This document shows, one piece after another, positions 1 through 7,276 of a stretch of DNA of 12,706 nucleotides. The position numbers were made by a program, and so were the translations under genes. Positions within the stretch are counted from its first letter, which is position 1. Each line of letters starts with the position of its first letter. Under the pieces are notes generated by a model. It saw only the letters and a program-made list of their open reading frames with translations. It was not told the origin of the DNA and made no database searches. The DNA is from Willaertia magna (Eukaryota > Heterolobosea > Eutetramitea > Acrasida > Naegleriidae): the NCBI GenBank assembly GCA_902984215.1, contig CADWAF010002525.1:1-12706 (forward strand), written 5' to 3'.

Positions 1-12
1 GTGAGACAAGAC

Positions 13-27
13 ATTTTTTTGTTTGTT
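13..27. repeat. Putative target-site duplication, left copy
   Basis: The 15-mer atttttttgtttgtt recurs exactly at 5043..5057, just after the retrotransposon's TAA-rich tail. The following bases differ (c versus g), so the match ends cleanly. Position and length fit a target-site duplication made by target-primed reverse transcription. The T-rich, low-complexity content leaves some chance of coincidence. Confidence 0.55.
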
Positions 28-41
28 CGAGCTTCGAAAAA

Positions 42-1735
42 ATGAAAAAACAACAGTCGCATAAATTTTGGGAATCGAAGCTTAGACAGAAGGAAAACCA
101 GATAAGGGAATTAGAAAACAGCATAGAAGAGTTAAAGAACTATGTTAAAATAATTAATAAACAACTGCTCGATAACAAGGAAGCATTACTTCAATACCAA
201 GAAACACAAAATAAAGACTTAATTAATGGTTTTCGTTGCCCTCAAAGTAATAATAACCATCAAAACTCAAACCTCGTCAATAAATCTAACTCGAAGTCAC
301 TAGAACTCAATAAACTACTCAGAAGAAAGCACCAAAACAATAAAAGCCAACCCAAAAAACCTTTAGGAGCAACAATCAACCAAAGTTCTGAAACTTCTAA
401 GGAATTAATTTTAGTCAACTCAGGCAGCAATAATTGTAATGAAAATTTGGAACTAAACAACACCAATCAAAACAAACTAACCTAGAAACACCATAACCAT
501 CCCATGTTTTGTCAACCACAGAATAACTCACCTAATGGGAAGTATAACAATAAATTTAATCAAAAAAACCCCTCTACAAGCACTGACTATCGTCTTCAAA
601 ACAAACCTAAAATACTGAGATACTCCATATTAGACAACAAACAAAACAACTCAAAAATCAGTATGATGAACAATAACGTTAATGACAATCACAACTAATC
701 CAACAATAAAAGAAAGTTCAATAGTCAAAAAGAATAAGAACAAAAGAAAGTAACTGATTATTCATTAAGCTTTAATATTTACTCAATTGAACCTATGGAA
801 AGTAGTGAAATAGCCAAATATATTGCAGTCCTCCTAATGGGCTGTAAATATACAAAAACTTATAACCCTTTAAAAAAGAAACACGTCTTGCAAATTTTTA
901 CCAAAAACGAATTAGAATTAAATAATATTAAGAAAAAATTAAACTCCAAAAACAACATTCAAAATGCACCTTGCCTATATATTGCAGCTAACATGAATTA
1001 CAAGTCTACGTTTGCTAATGTAATCTATATTGCTAAAAACGAAAGCAATTTAGTTGAACCTCTAAAAAGAATTATTAAAGTCCATCCAAACTAAAAGTCA
1101 ATCAAAAGTGTCAATATTTTATTTAACAATGAAAAAAAATATACAACATTAAAAGTACAACTAATGACTTAAGGGTGCACTAAAAGTTATTGAACGCTAG
1201 ATTTGAAAATTTTAAGACATTATCTCAACTAGCAACAGAAGAAATCAATAAAATTAGATTACAATTACCAAAATCATTTAATGAAGACGACTGCATTAAT
1301 GCAGTAAAGAAAATATTTCAAATAACTTAAACTAATCTAATCTAAAGAAACTTAGAAATTAATCAAGCAAAAAGTTGGTTTAACGAAAATAATTACTACT
1401 ATAATATAGAATATACCTGTAATGATATTAATGAAGTTGATAAAATTGTTAGTTTACAAGGTTACCTACTTAAGAGTTCTTTAGATGGTGCAAGAACTGT
1501 ATTCAAAGAGTTCACATTAGTAAGAGAGTACTATAGAAATAGATAAGAAAAATTCTTTATACTTAAAACCTTACAAACACTTAATTCAAATAACCAAATA
1601 GCTAATTTTAATAGTATTGAAACTTGTCTTAATAACCAAGACAAAAAAATTGAATTAATATATAAGGACATAAAAGAAATTAAGAAACAGTTAAAAATTA
1701 TTTTCCTAAAATTGGATAATAATTCTAGAAGATGA
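42..1735 (+). pseudogene. LINE ORF1, broken (coiled-coil RNA-binding-type protein)
   Basis: About 560 codons of ORF1 can be followed from the ATG at 42. The first 50 residues form a charged heptad-like coiled coil (around WESKLRQKENQIRELENSIE), the usual trimerisation part of LINE ORF1 proteins. An Asn/Lys/Gln-rich linker follows, then a more globular stretch at 795..1091 of unknown fold, possibly RRM-like. In-frame stops lie at 483 (TAG), 696, 735, 1092, 1181, 1328, 1343 and 1544 (all TAA). The reading moves from frame 3 to frame 2 somewhere in 1095..1180. The tail from about 1620 again looks coiled-coil. The natural stop is the TGA at 1733, overlapping the ORF2 start. No CCHC knuckle was seen. 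The assignment rests on position and the coiled coil, not on a recognised ORF1 family. Confidence 0.65.
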
Positions 1736-2465
1736 TTTTTCTAAATCTTTGCTATTATAATGTCAATAATTTAATAGATACTTCTAATAAGTATAAGAAA
1801 GAAAAAGAAATTATGTAAACTATTGATTATTATAATCTTGACTTTGTTTGTCTTTTTGAATATTACTTTAATTCTCAAAATAAAAGAAACTTAGTTTATA
1901 ATGCATCTAAATTATTTTGCAAACAAACTTACGTTAATTACAATAATACATATGATAAAACAGCGATAATTATAAAGTATAATAATAGAAATTGAAAATC
2001 TTCTATCAACTTCATAATAATCCCTAAAAGACTCTAATATCTTAGATTGATAATTAAAAATAGATTAGTTCATATTATAAATATTTATAATTATACCCAA
2101 AGGTATCCTAAAAAACTAGAGGACGAACTAATTAATAAAATTAACATTCTACTAACAAAAATAAGTAGTAAACTAGTTATTCTTATAAGAAACTTAAACT
2201 GTGAAATTTTAAATCTTAATAACAACAACCTAAGAACCCAAAAGTAGATTAATCTAATTAGAAGATTCAATTTAAGCACACTTAATTACAGTAACTTTTC
2301 ATATATTAAACAACAAAATAATAACATTATTAAAACCAAGATTGACCACATTGTTTTCTCTTCTCACTTTAAAATTATTAAATTAATATTAATTCCATCA
2401 CAATTAACAATCACAAACCAATAGGAGTAACAGTTAAACTTGACTTTAAAACAAGTTAAAGAATG
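1732..2465 (+). pseudogene. APE-type endonuclease domain of LINE ORF2, inactivated
   Basis: Family landmarks are readable in order. FLNLCYYNVNNL matches the opening strand with its Asn. LDFVCLFEYYF matches the metal-binding Glu block (usually like ICLQET). INIYNYT matches the vYaPn strand. LVILIRNLNCEI stands where a GDFN motif is expected (2188..2193 encode Arg-Asn for Gly-Asp). KIDHIVFSS matches the SRIDYI block. NNHKPIGV (2406..2429) stands where SDHxP is expected. The Asp residues of GDFN and SDH are both replaced by Asn, which should abolish catalysis. Stops at 1816, 1993, 2035 and 2245 also break it, and a frameshift separates the last motif from the rest. The family call is firm because motifs and spacing agree. 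Confidence 0.75.
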
Positions 2466-3592
2466 ACAATAACAAAAGATAAGCTATTAAATGATACAAT
2501 GATTACCTCTTCTTAGAACGAAATTAAAGAGCAAATTCTTAAAAATATAAAGGAAAACTCTTCACAATATAGAAACTTTAATAACAACAAAAATTACAAA
2601 GATTTATTTAGGATTGACAAAAAAATCAAAATTATTAAAGAAAACCTCAATCCAGGAAACAATAGAGAAAGAATAGAACTTTTTAAAATTAGAAAAGAAA
2701 TAGTCAAAACAATTAACCTTGATTATAAACTGAAAATCACAAACTTAATTAACAATCCCAAAGAAAAACTAATGTTTAAATTTGACAATTTACTTAATAG
2801 AAATTTATGTAACTGAAATAAAATTCTTAAATCAATTAGTAAAGATAATATTGTTAAATTCTTTAAGGAAAAATTTACAAAAGATAGCTTTAGTACTATT
2901 AATTTCATTATTCCTAAATCAACAATTAATAAAGGACCAAAGCCAATGAAAATTAAACTTGAAGATATAAAAGAAGCTATAAATAATATGAAATCAAACA
3001 CACTTAGCATAGATATATTGCCAATAACACAATTTAAACTTTTAAATGATAACCAGCTCAATATTTTTAAGAATAAACTTAATGATTTTATTCGAAGGGG
3101 TGATATTGATGATGAACTCAAAAAAGGTTGGATAAAATTAATTTCTAAAAAGGATATTGTAACATCCTTAAAAGATTTACGACTAATTACAATAATGCCC
3201 ACTGAATATAAAATCCTTTTTAATATAATTACAAAAAAACTCAAGACTTAAACATTTAAACATATTAATTAGAATGTCCTTTAGCTCCATTAATATATGA
3301 TATGATAACCCAACTTATCATTAATAAAGCAATAGAACAATGGAACTTACTGATTAAATCCAATCTAAAAGCAAACGAAATAGGCCTACTGAATTTTGCT
3401 GATGACCTCACATTAATTGGAACGCCTGATAAGATGTTTTAATCTAAATTAAATCAGATTAATCAATGGCTCCAACAAATTAAATTAAAAATAGACCCTA
3501 GTAAATCGTTCTTTATAAAAAAAAATACAAATCTAATCCAACTAAATATTGATAATATAACTATTCTAGAAAACATTATCTCAAAAATTTGA
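2466..3592 (+). pseudogene. Reverse transcriptase domain of LINE ORF2, motif A deleted
   Basis: In frame 3, 2946..3248 encodes the early RT blocks: AINNMKSNTLSIDILP (for the aixxlkxxKspGxDgi region), KGWIKLISKKD (for the IpKk strand) and DLRLITIMPTEYKILFNII (for RPIxLxxxxYKixsxi). The sequence then jumps to frame 2 at 3272 with ECPLAPLIYDM (usually QGxPLSPxLF) and GLLNFADDLTLIG, whose Asp pair is the catalytic FADD motif. The roughly 120-130 residues normally between these blocks, including motif A with the first catalytic Asp, are missing, so this copy has no complete active site. Stops are at 2457, 2514, 2814, 3249, 3440 and 3590. The segment ahead of 2946 is the Lys/Asn-rich linker typical between endonuclease and RT. 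Confidence 0.85.
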
Positions 3593-4794
3593 ATATTTTA
3601 TTAAGTTGTAAAACATTTTCTAATTTTATCCATTTAAGTAGAACCAATTGTATTAAACCAAAATTCTTGAATAAAATAGACCTAGAAATCAGAAATAATT
3701 TGAAAAGAATCCTTAAATTGGATAAACAAACAAAATCAAAGATTTTCTATAACCCTATTGATAAAAAAGGATTAAATATCAAAAAGATGGATGCTATTTC
3801 AAACAGCCAACTCATTAACACTATCATTAAAAAAGTTAATTCTAACAATTCACTATTATCTAACCTCCTTAAAAAGGCCATAATTAAAGCATCAAAAAAA
3901 AGAAGAAAGAACAAATACAAATCACTAAATATTTATGAAAAATTCGTTACACTGTTAGATGACCTCAATGTTAGTCTATTCACCTCTAAGGAAATTGAAT
4001 TTAATCTAAGCCTCAAACATGGAAGATGTAAGAAATTTGAAATTTACACTGATGATAGCAAAACTTTTAACCATACAGGTATGGGCATTATCATTAAGTC
4101 AAAAAAGGGAACATCCAAATACTCAGTTAAAATTAACAAAGCCTACTCCCACAACATTACTGAATTAAAAAGTATTATCTATGTTATTAAATTGTTACCT
4201 TCCAAAGCAGAAGCAAAAATATACACAGACAGCCAAATCGCCCTACAAGTCCTTACTAATAATCATTATAACGATATCTTTAAACCTTTCCAAATAGAAT
4301 ATAAAAAACTCATAAAAGATTTTCAACTTAAAATAACCCTTCATAAGGTTAAAGGCCATTCCAATAACCAAGGAAACAATGAAGCTGACGCAGCAGCGAG
4401 AGAGGCCCTTCATAAAACGAAATTATTTGACTTAAGCAGAATTTTCACAGAGGCAAACCTTATTTTCAAAGAAAAGAAAACCATATTATTTGATCTTAAA
4501 TCCAATATTTTTCGATTCTTTCAAGAAACAAAACCTATAAGCAAAGATATATGGTGGAAAGGAACCCTAAGATTTTTAAAAACTAATATCAAATCCCCAC
4601 AAGAACAAATTGCAGTCTGGAGAAATATCAATAATTGTCATGTTATCCCGTTTAAAGAATTTATATGTGACAAATGTAAAGTAACATGTAATCTAAATCA
4701 CTTAATACTGGAATGTCAGAACAATTTAATTAATAGAAAGTGGGCAAGTGTAAAAATCCAAGAGATGACTGGATTAATCCCATATTCACACTAA
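3592..4794 (+). pseudogene. Thumb-RNase H-zinc knuckle part of LINE ORF2 (clean frame)
   Basis: A continuous frame of about 401 codons counted from the TTG at 3589. That TTG is not a real start: this is the downstream half of ORF2. Numbering from it, residues 1-70 match the RT thumb/connector (the KIFYNPIDKKGLNI stretch). Residues 148-275 are a type I RNase H domain, which cleaves RNA in RNA-DNA hybrids. All four catalytic acids are present: D155 in IYTDDS, E192 in NITELKS, D214 in IYTDSQ, D267 in GNNEADAAA; the conserved His is in VKGHS. Residues 360-376 form C-x2-C-(x7)-H-x4-C, the CCHC knuckle often found at the end of such ORF2 proteins. No stop occurs until TAA at 4792. The true C-terminus continues in another frame after a slip near 4740..4797. 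The absence of lesions contrasts with the upstream region. Confidence 0.85.
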
Positions 4795-5009
4795 ACTCAA
4801 ATGGTATTAGAAATGACAACATTTTTGTTAATATTAAAGGAACTCTTTCTAAGAGAGATATACCCTGGCTAAAGAAAAACCCCAGTATTATGAAAGAATG
4901 GGGTAATATCCAAGCAGTAACAACTCTCCTCACAGGTAAAGCTCATAAACTACTCTGGGAAGAATACCATAAAAAATTTAAAGAAGTTCACAATAATTAA
5001 TTGTAATTT

Positions 5010-5042
5010 ATCCCCCTGGGGATTTAATAATAAAATAGATAA
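5010..5042 (+). other. LINE 3' UTR hairpin and TAA-rich tail
   Basis: atcccc (5010..5015) pairs with ggggat (5018..5023), giving a compact GC-rich stem in otherwise AT-rich DNA. It is followed directly by a TAA-rich run ending where the putative target-site duplication begins. In many LINEs a 3' stem-loop plus short tandem tail is what the reverse transcriptase recognises; that role here is inferred. The nominal 2-base loop means that the closing C-G pair probably opens. Confidence 0.45.
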
Positions 5043-5057
5043 ATTTTTTTGTTTGTT
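5043..5057. repeat. Putative target-site duplication, right copy
   Basis: Exact copy of 13..27, lying at the 3' boundary of the retrotransposon. See the left copy for the reasoning and caveats. Confidence 0.55.
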
Positions 5058-5105
5058 GGCGACAAAATTGTTACAACTTTTTCAAAACTGTTTCTAAAAT
5101 TCAGG

Positions 5106-5185
5106 CATAACTTTAATCTTTATATAAAGAATCTTTTTTAAAAAAAGATTAAAAAAGATTTATGTTAAAAAAGATTAAAGTTATG
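5106..5185. repeat. 80-bp foldback (nested inverted repeat)
   Basis: Outer arms of 16 bp (5106..5121 and 5170..5185) are perfect inverted complements, with core cataactttaatctt and aagattaaagttatg. Inside is a second perfect hairpin, aatctttttt (5130..5139) against aaaaaagatt (5141..5150). The 10-mer aaaaaagatt also occurs as direct copies at 5141, 5151 and 5167. It could be a small MITE or foldback element, or a structured intron segment. No flanking duplication was found. It lies between the LINE and the oxidoreductase exon. Confidence 0.5.
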
Positions 5186-5234
5186 AAAAAAGTATGTAAG
5201 GTATAATTACTGTTTATTATAACTGAAATATAAG

Positions 5235-5539
5235 ATATATTTAAAAAAGGTCCTCGTTTAAATTCAGTTTTTGTTGTAAGGGAATTAATGGGTAAAGGAT
5301 TTTTAGTTTCAAGTTATATGAATCGTTTAAGTGAAGCAAATAGTAATTTAGTGAAGTGGATTAAAGAAGGAAAGATTAAGGTGGTTGAAACGAAGGAATA
5401 TGGTTTTGAAAATATTCCAAAAGGATTTTTAAAGTTATTTACTGGTGAAAAGATTGGAAAGATGGTGATTGATTGTACTTCTAGTGGTTGTGATGGTAGT
5501 GAAAATGATATGAAATGTGAAAGAAATTGTAAATTATAA
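5235..5539 (+). CDS. 3' exon of an NADP-dependent MDR oxidoreductase (partial)
   Basis: C-terminus of a medium-chain dehydrogenase/reductase of the prostaglandin/leukotriene-reductase or alkenal-reductase type, soluble enzymes that reduce enones with NADPH. The key match is KGFLVSSYMNRLSEANSNLV, then W-x-KEGKIK, then GFENIPKGFLKLFTGEKIGKMV, the family's terminal block. The ATG at 5288 is not the real start: upstream codons from 5237 (IFKKGPRLNSVFVVRELM) also fit the family. An in-frame TAA at 5231 and an AG at 5233..5234 point to a splice acceptor there, the exon entering at codon position 2. About 20 residues rich in Cys and charge after the usual end are atypical. The nucleotide-binding N-terminal two thirds are absent from the window, so the gene is either split by the LINE in an intron or a remnant. 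No zinc-ligand region is visible. Confidence 0.7.
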
Positions 5540-5633
5540 TTGTTGCGTTTATTAAAATTATATTTTTATTAAGAATTTATGGGGTGCAATTTTAGTGAGC
5601 TGAACCTTGACATTTTGAAAGTTGTAAAAAAAA

Positions 5634-6302
5634 ATGTTTAAATACTGGACTTTATTTGTTGTAATTTTCACAATTATTATTATTGTTGGTTTGGTTGAGC
5701 CACAACAAAAGAATAATTTCAATATTTCTAGACCTCAATATCCGGAATGCTTTGATTCACAATGGGATTACACACTAATTTTTCCAGATTCCAACAATAA
5801 CAACAGTCCTGTCACCGGACTCATGCGATGGTCAAAACTTGGAGATATGATGTATTATAATATTTCAGCATTGGATAATTTTGAACAAATTGTAAAAGAT
5901 AATATAATTTATAATTTTTATAGAAATAATCAAACTTGTTATTTATGGATATTTGATTTTCCAATTGTTCAAAATTATTTTCAAAATGTTTCTTTTGTTG
6001 GTTTACAATATGATGTCAATCTCAATAATAATTACAAAAATTCATTTAATGAATTACAAGCTGAATGGATTGGTCAACTTAATACAAAACCAGTTTTTAA
6101 CAAAGATACTACATTTATAGTTCATACAAACACCAAAAATGGATATGTTACAAAATATATTGCTGCAAACGTAGTTTTCAATAACAAAGGTCAACCTGGT
6201 TCAGAAATTTTAACTTTAAAATCAATGGAATTAACCATACCTAACAAATCATTATTTGTAATACCACCTTATTGCTCAAAACAAAAAAGAAGAGAGGATT
6301 GA
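5634..6302 (+). CDS. Secreted glycoprotein, possibly ependymin-related
   Basis: A 222-residue protein with a strong signal peptide (residues 1-22; hydrophobic core FVVIFTIIIIVGLV), so secreted or lumenal. Five N-glycosylation sequons are visible: N30-I-S, N76-I-S, N99-Q-T, N118-V-S and N204-K-S. The mature part has only three cysteines: C39 near the N-terminus, C102 in the middle, C214 in the closing IPPYC. The pattern of an early Cys followed by an aromatic strand (CFDSQWDYTL), a central Thr-Cys, a late Glu-Trp-Ile-Gly and a terminal F-x-IPPxC resembles ependymin-related proteins, which have a lipid-binding beta-sandwich fold. The resemblance is by eye and the family diverges widely. Start: first ATG, preceded by an A-run (aaaaaaaaATG) typical of AT-rich protists. 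It ends in TGA. The gap to the oxidoreductase exon is only 94 bp. Confidence 0.75.
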   Translation: MFKYWTLFVVIFTIIIIVGLVEPQQKNNFNISRPQYPECFDSQWDYTLIFPDSNNNNSPVTGLMRWSKLGDMMYYNISALDNFEQIVKDNIIYNFYRNNQTCYLWIFDFPIVQNYFQNVSFVGLQYDVNLNNNYKNSFNELQAEWIGQLNTKPVFNKDTTFIVHTNTKNGYVTKYIAANVVFNNKGQPGSEILTLKSMELTIPNKSLFVIPPYCSKQKRRED

Positions 6303-6686
6303 AAATAAATTGTACGTTGCTGCCTTAACTTTACAGCGTGTATAAAATAAATAACACGCCTTACGCACATGTTTGTCAGGATAACAAAAATTAAATTGTT
6401 TTTTAGTAATTAGAATCTCGAATGTCTCTTTGTAAGGATCAATGAAGCTGCTTGTGACCTTGGTTGCTTATTAATGGTACTGTTTGACAAGCAAAATTCA
6501 AAGAAATGAATTTCTGAAATTGGCGCTTGCGTCCCCTAAATATTCCATCTGCATTTACTTTTCACTTTTTGACATGATTAAAAGTTCTACAAGAACAACA
6601 ATCGCAAAATTAAAAAAACAATAAAAAATTGTCAAAACATCAAACACCAAATATCTATATCATTAATTAACAATAATACAATAATC
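6303..6686. other. Intergenic region upstream of the C2 gene
   Basis: No coding frame of note. It holds a small hairpin (gcgtgt at about 6339..6344 against acacgc at 6353..6358, just past the secreted-protein stop), perhaps part of that gene's 3' end. It also has an isolated ttggcgc at 6520..6526, in a locally less AT-rich patch. From 6579 to 6687 there is A-rich sequence with no in-frame ATG before 6687, consistent with a 5' UTR. A short ATG frame at 6442 (MKLLVTLVAY then stop) is too short to support. No tRNA fold was recognised. Confidence 0.5.
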
Positions 6687-7276
6687 ATGATGGTAGCCAA
6701 TAATTCTGAGAGTGATGCATTAGCAAGAACAAAATCAAGTTTACCAACCACAAAGATTGCAGAATATATTTCTTTCAAACCAAACGATAAAATTAGGATA
6801 AAAATACTTAGAGTAAGTTTTTTTTTTAAATTTTTTTTATTTAACCATTGTCCTTGGTGAAATACAAAAAATAATTTTGGCGCCAATAATTTTGTCCTTT
6901 CATTTAAAACAAAATATAAACAACACAAAAGGCTGAAGATTTAGTTAACGATAAGAATGGTGTAGCAGATCCATATATTAATATATTTGTTAAAGGATTT
7001 GAACAAATATCAACTGATGTAGCTAAAAGAACTTTAAATCCTATTTGGAATGAAGAATTTACTTTTAATGTAAAACAAGAATTAACTGGTATTGAAGTTG
7101 TATTTAAAGTTATGGATAAAGATTTCCTTGGAGTTGATGATTTTATGGGAGGAAATGTATTATATTTAACTAAAGAACAATTTCCACATTTTAATGAGAT
7201 ACAATACTTTCATTTAGACTTGCAAGGAGTGAAACAAGGAAGTATTTACGTGGGCATTGGTGTATATAAAAATTAA
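6687..7276 (+). CDS. Single C2-domain protein (two exons)
   Basis: Joining 6687..6812 to 6932..7276 gives 156 residues, almost all one C2 domain, a calcium-dependent phospholipid-binding beta-sandwich that recruits cytosolic proteins to membranes. The first strand, KIRIKILR, ends exon 1; AEDLVNDKNGVADPY opens exon 2, so the splice restores the domain without a gap. Five calcium-ligand aspartates are present with classical spacing: D49 and D55 in loop 1 (six apart), D104, D106 and D112 in loop 3 (two and six apart). The TLNPIWNEEFTF strand is also typical. The first 30 residues are Ser/Thr/Ala-rich and unassigned. There is no signal peptide or membrane segment, so it is cytosolic. The in-frame stop at 6579 and first ATG at 6687 fix the start unless there is an earlier exon; a second ATG follows immediately. 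It resembles the small single-C2 proteins common in protists and plants. Confidence 0.85.
6813..6931 (+). other. Spliceosomal intron in the C2 gene (119 nt)
   Basis: It starts with the consensus donor gtaagt and ends in cacaaaag. Removing it joins strand 1 of the C2 domain to loop 1 in phase 0 (AGA then GCT). It contains a long T-run and a palindrome ttggcgccaa. The 3' end is purine-rich, not pyrimidine-rich. The donor match and restored homology make the boundaries fairly secure. Confidence 0.8.
6877..6886. promoter_or_regulatory. GC-rich palindrome resembling an E2F/DP site
   Basis: ttggcgccaa is a perfect 10-bp palindrome and, within attttggcgccaataa, matches the TTTsGCGC core bound by E2F/DP factors. 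It sits inside the C2-gene intron, and a related ttggcgc lies at 6520..6526. Function is inferred from sequence alone; a chance GC patch is possible. Confidence 0.2.

Larger units (their letters stand above)
1732..5000 (+). pseudogene. LINE ORF2, broken (endonuclease-RT-RNase H polyprotein)
   Basis: The frame opens with ATG at 1732, inside the ATGA that ends ORF1. The protein would nick target DNA, reverse-transcribe the element RNA and remove RNA from the hybrid. Lesions seen: stops at 1816, 1993 (TGA), 2035, 2245 (TAG), 2457, 2514 (TAG), 2814 (TGA), 3249, 3440 and 3590 (TGA). There is a frameshift near 2390..2405 between endonuclease and RT, a deletion near 3250..3271 within RT, a second deletion near 3580..3600, and a frameshift within 4740..4797. 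After the last shift the C-terminus continues in frame 3 to the TAA at 4998..5000. Domain order is intact although the protein is not. The separately listed segments are parts of this one gene. Confidence 0.85.
28..5042 (+). mobile_element. Degenerate APE-type non-LTR retrotransposon (LINE) with RNase H
   Basis: Two-ORF LINE. ORF1 has a coiled-coil N-terminus; ORF2 is ordered apurinic-type endonuclease, reverse transcriptase, thumb, RNase H, CCHC zinc knuckle. This architecture with RNase H is known from I-like and Tad-like clades; I infer a member of that broad group, not a named family. The edges come from a 15-bp direct repeat at 13..27 and 5043..5057. Only about 14 bases precede the ORF1 ATG, so the 5' UTR is either very short or truncated. 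The 3' end has a GC-rich hairpin and a TAA-rich tail (about 5024..5042), as in I-like elements. About 18 premature stops, at least three frameshifts and two deletions show that this copy cannot move by itself. Confidence 0.85.

Noticed and set aside
1..12. gtgaga at the window start as the 5' splice donor of the interrupted oxidoreductase intron
   Set aside because: Tempting given the acceptor at 5234, but with no exon sequence before it there is nothing to support a donor call.
504..1094. Two small independent genes (504..698 and 795..1094)
   Set aside because: Both are in the same frame as the ORF starting at 42 and are separated only by stops, so they are fragments of LINE ORF1.
2723..3244. 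173-codon minus-strand open frame
   Set aside because: Ile/Leu/Ser-rich antisense shadow of the reverse transcriptase coding strand; no family motif.
483..3592. A ciliate-like code (TAA/TAG as Gln, TGA as Trp) for the whole locus
   Set aside because: Most in-frame stops are Gln-compatible, but the same element also uses CAA/CAG freely, its RNase H frame has no TAA/TAG, real frameshifts and deletions exist, and the host genes use TAA and TGA as stops with only CAA/CAG for Gln in the giant IQ frame.
6442..6474. Short signal-peptide-like frame (MKLLVTLVAY)
   Set aside because: Ends after ten codons with no splice donor that leads to a continuing frame; chance.
6632..6928. 98-codon minus-strand open frame
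   Set aside because: Lies opposite the well-supported C2 exon 1 and its T-rich intron; hydrophobic content comes from A/T runs.
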